Shown one piece after another: positions 50,909 through 55,726 of a stretch of DNA of 55,726 bases; the stretch's first letter is position 1; the number at the start of each line of letters is the position of its first letter. The stretch lies in the NCBI RefSeq assembly GCF_024636815.1, contig NZ_JAGXGF010000163.1:1-55726 (forward strand). Reading direction: 5' to 3'. The position numbers were made by a program, and so were the translations under genes. The stretch is from Marivirga sp. (lineage in GTDB: Bacteria; Bacteroidota; Bacteroidia; Cytophagales; Cyclobacteriaceae). Under the pieces are notes generated by a model. It searched no databases. It had not been told where the DNA came from and was given only the letters and a program-made list of their open reading frames with translations.

Positions 50909-52474
50909 ATGTATAGAAAAGAAAACATAAAGCAAATCTCGGAATCTGATAAAGTTTGGGATATTGCGGTGATAGGAGGAGGGTCTTCTGGACTTGGTGT
51001 TGCTTTAGATGCTGTTTCAAGAGGATTAAGTGTGGCTTTGTTTGAAAAATCTGATTTTGCGAAGGGAACGAGTAGTAGAAGTACGAAACTAGTCCATGGA
51101 GGAGTTCGGTATTTAGCACAAGGAGATGTTTTCTTGGTTTTTGAAGCTTTAAAAGAAAGAGGAAGATTATTGCGAAATGCTCCTCATTTAGCACATAATC
51201 AATCTTTTGTAATTCCTATTTATACTTTTTTTGATAGAATAAAATATACTATTGGCTTAAAGATGTATGACTGGATGGCTGGAAAATTGAGTTTGGGGAA
51301 ATCTAGTTTTATTTCCAAATCAAAAACAATTGAACGCTTACCCACTATCAAGCAAGAAGGATTAAAAGGAGGGGTGATATATCACGATGGACAATTTGAT
51401 GATGCCCGACTGGCATTAAATATTGCACAAACCTGCGATGAGAAAGGAGTGGCCATTTTAAATTATTTTAAAGTAAATCAGCTCAATAAGGACGACAAGG
51501 GAAAGATTACCGGACTTTCTGTAAAAGACCAGTTTTCAAAAAACAATTACGATATCAGAGCAAAAATGGTAGTGAATGCTACAGGAGTTTTTGCAGATAA
51601 AATTTTACAATTGGACAATCCTGATGCAAAGAAAATGATTCGCCCAAGCCAGGGAATTCATTTGGTATTGGACCGCTCTTTTTTATCAGGAGAGGATGCG
51701 TTAATGATACCCGAAACCAGTGATGGAAGAGTTTTATTCGCTGTGCCTTGGCATGATAAAATCGTTGTGGGCACTACCGATACGATGCGAAAGAAACCAA
51801 AGTTGGAGCCAGCAGCATTAGAAAAAGAAATTGATTTTGTGTTAGCCACTGCCCAAGAATACCTGACCAAAAAACCCCAGAGAAGCGATGTACTTTCTGT
51901 TTATGCGGGTTTAAGACCATTGGCAGCTCCAACAGATGAAAGTGAAAAGACAAAAGAGATTTCCCGTAGCCATAAAGTCATTGTATCTGACAGCAATTTA
52001 ATAACACTTACAGGCGGGAAGTGGACTACTTTCCGTAAAATGGGAGAGGATACAGTGGAATATTTTACTAAAATAACGGGTGAAAAGCTAAATGATAGCA
52101 CTTCAGCTGATATTAAGATTCAGGCTTATTCTAATGATGAGCCAATCGATTACTTAGGAGTTTACGGATCCGATAGGAAAGCAATTAAAACATTACAAGA
52201 GGAAAATCCTGAGTGGAATGCGCCTTTACATCCTAAATATCCATATACTCAAGCGGAAGTAATTTTTGCTTGTAGAAATGAAATGGCCATGAAAGTGGAG
52301 GATGTATTGGCCAGAAGAATTAGAATACTCTTCCTGGATGCCCAAGCAAGTATAGATATGGCGCCTAAGGTTGCAGAGTTAATGGCGAAGGAATTCGGAA
52401 AAGAAGAAGCATGGATTGATAAGCAATTGAAAGATTTTAATAAATTGGCAATGCGTTATTTGATTTCTTCTTAA
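50909..52474 (+). CDS. glpD: Glycerol-3-phosphate dehydrogenase (FAD, respiratory type)
   Basis: This 521-residue flavoenzyme oxidises glycerol 3-phosphate to dihydroxyacetone phosphate and passes electrons to quinone at the inner membrane. The FAD motif is DIAVIGGGSSGLGVALDA near residue 20, followed by the family signature KGTSSRSTKLVHGGVRYL. YHDGQFDDARLALNIA and MIRPSQGIHLVLDRSF are further GlpD landmarks, and the C-terminal domain (HPKYPYTQAEVIFACRNEMA) is present. It is the first gene of the plus-strand glycerol block, with a good promoter. Confidence 0.96.
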   Translation: MYRKENIKQISESDKVWDIAVIGGGSSGLGVALDAVSRGLSVALFEKSDFAKGTSSRSTKLVHGGVRYLAQGDVFLVFEALKERGRLLRNAPHLAHNQSFVIPIYTFFDRIKYTIGLKMYDWMAGKLSLGKSSFISKSKTIERLPTIKQEGLKGGVIYHDGQFDDARLALNIAQTCDEKGVAILNYFKVNQLNKDDKGKITGLSVKDQFSKNNYDIRAKMVVNATGVFADKILQLDNPDAKKMIRPSQGIHLVLDRSFLSGEDALMIPETSDGRVLFAVPWHDKIVVGTTDTMRKKPKLEPAALEKEIDFVLATAQEYLTKKPQRSDVLSVYAGLRPLAAPTDESEKTKEISRSHKVIVSDSNLITLTGGKWTTFRKMGEDTVEYFTKITGEKLNDSTSADIKIQAYSNDEPIDYLGVYGSDRKAIKTLQEENPEWNAPLHPKYPYTQAEVIFACRNEMAMKVEDVLARRIRILFLDAQASIDMAPKVAELMAKEFGKEEAWIDKQLKDFNKLAMRYLISS

Positions 52475-54374
<1,900 letters not shown>

Positions 54375-54380
54375 AAACAG

Positions 54381-55121
54381 ATGAACTATTTTGTAGCAGA
54401 ATTTTTAGGCACTTTTTTATTAATATTGATGGGCTCCGGAGTGGTAGCCAATGTGGTTTTACCCAAAACTAAGGGAGCACAATCCGGTTGGATCGTAATA
54501 ACTACTGCTTGGGCTTTCGGGGTTTTTATAGCCGTAGTAGTCGCAGGTCCTCATAGCGGGGCTCATATCAACCCAGCGGTTAGTTTGGCCTTGGCCATTA
54601 CAGGTGATTTTGATTGGAACTTGTTATGGATTTATATTCCAGCACAAATATTAGGAGCAGCATTTGGTTCTTTTTGTGCATGGTTAATTTACCAAAGACA
54701 TTTTGAAGCTACGGATGATAAGGGATTGTTATTTGCACCTTTTGCGACAGCACCAGCCATTAGAGATGTGAAAACCAATTTCATTTCTGAGTTTATCGGA
54801 ACTTTCATCCTAATCATTGTTATTTTATTTTCAACTCCGCCTCAACTGATGGATGCAAATGGCACTCCCATTGGTTTGGGAGATTTAGGTGCTTTGCCGG
54901 TGGCTATTTTAGTCTGGGTAATCGGTTTGGCTTTGGGCGGAACAACGGGCTATGCTATAAACCCTGCTCGTGATTTAGGGCCAAGAATAATGCATCAAAT
55001 TCTACCGATTAAAGGAAAAGGAAGTAGTGATTGGGCTTATAGCTGGATTCCAATTGTTGGTCCATTAAGCGGAGCAGCCTTTGCAGCATTTATTTACATT
55101 ATTTTAAATAGAGCCTATTAG
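54381..55121 (+). CDS. glpF: Glycerol uptake facilitator (aquaglyceroporin)
   Basis: This 246-residue MIP-family channel has six transmembrane helices and two NPA half-helices: HINPAVSLALAI near residue 65 and AINPARDLGPRI near residue 195. The Asp after NPAR (NPARD-GPR) is the feature that marks glycerol facilitators as opposed to water-only aquaporins, which have Ser there. It sits 6 bases after glpK; the kinase traps glycerol entering through the channel. A plain glycerol permease is the simplest reading. Confidence 0.95.
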   Translation: MNYFVAEFLGTFLLILMGSGVVANVVLPKTKGAQSGWIVITTAWAFGVFIAVVVAGPHSGAHINPAVSLALAITGDFDWNLLWIYIPAQILGAAFGSFCAWLIYQRHFEATDDKGLLFAPFATAPAIRDVKTNFISEFIGTFILIIVILFSTPPQLMDANGTPIGLGDLGALPVAILVWVIGLALGGTTGYAINPARDLGPRIMHQILPIKGKGSSDWAYSWIPIVGPLSGAAFAAFIYIILNRAY

Positions 55122-55204
55122 GCTAATATTTGAGAAATTGTAGTGGATATTGGGAAATAAGTACCAAATGATAAATTTAAATATATTAAAACTCAATTCT
55201 TTAA

Positions 55205-55726
55205 ATGGATAAGAAAATCTCACATTTCAAAACTTCAGATAATTTATCATTAGAAGTTCAAGAATATATACAATCTGTTAATCCTGAGAAGATTGTTCTG
55301 ATAGTTCATGGTCATGGCGAGCATGCGGGAAGATTCCAAAAGGTAGCAGAATATTTTAATGAAAAAGGAATAGGTGTTTATGCTTTAACCTTAAGAGGTC
55401 ATGGAAACTCAGAAGGTAAAAAAGGACATGCACCTGACATGGAACAACTATTGACCGATATCGAATATTTTATTCGATTTGTCAGGGTAGATTATTTAAA
55501 TGCTGATTTATATCTCTATGGACATAGCATGGGAGGAAATATAGTCTTGAATTATTTAGCTAATGATCAGTCAAATGAAATTACTGCTGGAATAGCTACC
55601 TCTCCCTGGTTAAGATTGGCTTTTGAACCACCACAATGGAAAGTGAATTTAGGGAATTGGGTAGCAGATGTTATTCCAGGATTAATTCAATCTACAGGAT
55701 TAAAAGCGGAAGATATTTCCAGCATA
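55205..55726 (+). CDS. Alpha/beta hydrolase, monoacylglycerol-lipase-like (5' part)
   Basis: An ORF opens at the ATG at 55205 and runs off the window end after 174 codons with no stop. The segment IVLIVHGHGEHAGRFQKVAE gives the oxyanion-hole HG and the HxxR pattern of lysophospholipase/monoglyceride lipases, LTLRGHGNSEGKKGHAPD follows, and LYLYGHSMGGNIVLNYLAN is the GxSxG nucleophile elbow. No signal peptide is seen, so it is cytoplasmic. It follows glpF by 83 bases. Hydrolysis of monoacylglycerol would feed glycerol to GlpK, so it fits the locus (inference). The acid and histidine of the triad lie outside. Confidence 0.85.
   Translation, partial: MDKKISHFKTSDNLSLEVQEYIQSVNPEKIVLIVHGHGEHAGRFQKVAEYFNEKGIGVYALTLRGHGNSEGKKGHAPDMEQLLTDIEYFIRFVRVDYLNADLYLYGHSMGGNIVLNYLANDQSNEITAGIATSPWLRLAFEPPQWKVNLGNWVADVIPGLIQSTGLKAEDISSI

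Overview
This window looks like chromosomal core DNA from a marine or environmental member of the Bacteroidetes, most likely order Cytophagales and perhaps near Marivirga (inference from family content; no 16S gene is present). The DNA is AT-rich and start codons lack clear Shine-Dalgarno sequences. Several genes are preceded by the Bacteroidetes-type -7 element TANNTTTG, sometimes with a -33 TTTG. Lineage-typical families are present: the BT_3928 family, DUF1599, DUF5683, DUF3127, an OmpP1-like barrel, FloA with NfeD, and the parA-parB-DUF5683-dapB-lepB block. I see no rRNA, tRNA, CRISPR array, transposase or phage gene.

Layout: 1-5217 (minus strand) carries a truncated secreted protein, a glycosyltransferase, a PhzF-like enzyme, then floA, nfeD and proS. 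5343-8417 (plus) encodes a Ser/Arg-rich secreted protein and an outer-membrane barrel. 8460-10677 (minus) is aroK, a DoxX/BT_3928 protein and DUF1599. 10713-17044 (plus) holds folP-cdaA (both TTG starts), an enoyl-CoA hydratase, a class V aminotransferase, MarC, RNase HI, a small secreted protein and a TrmN6-like methyltransferase. 17041-18381 (minus) is a saccharopine dehydrogenase-like enzyme.

18684-30493 (plus) is the most interesting stretch. Stand-alone CheR and CheB catalytic proteins are followed by a membrane GAF protein and a large sensor phosphatase (predicted double Cache, HAMP, GAF, two PAS, PP2C/SpoIIE). A SiaB-like kinase and a SiaC-like phosphoprotein with Thr68 conserved come next, then a fused ABC transporter with a TerB-like N-terminus, a lipoprotein and a secreted protein. 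This resembles the SiaA-SiaB-SiaC partner switch of Pseudomonas, but no SiaD diguanylate cyclase is present, so the output is unknown. I think this is the best candidate for an undescribed system here.

30584-41460 is mixed housekeeping: a hydrolase, a GT2 enzyme, a HAD phosphatase, purB, DUF3817, DUF3127, a 2-hydroxyacid dehydrogenase, an RluA-family protein with an altered catalytic motif, then lepB, dapB, DUF5683, parB and parA. 41642-49913 (minus) is gpsA, a PlsB-like acyltransferase, a trans-sulfuration enzyme, an MscS channel and a 913-residue membrane-anchored protein. 50014-55726 is a glycerol locus: a DeoR/GlpR-type regulator divergent from glpD, glpK, glpF and a monoacylglycerol-lipase-like hydrolase cut by the window end. 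GpsA, the acyltransferase and the Glp proteins place glycerol 3-phosphate synthesis, use and breakdown within 14 kb.
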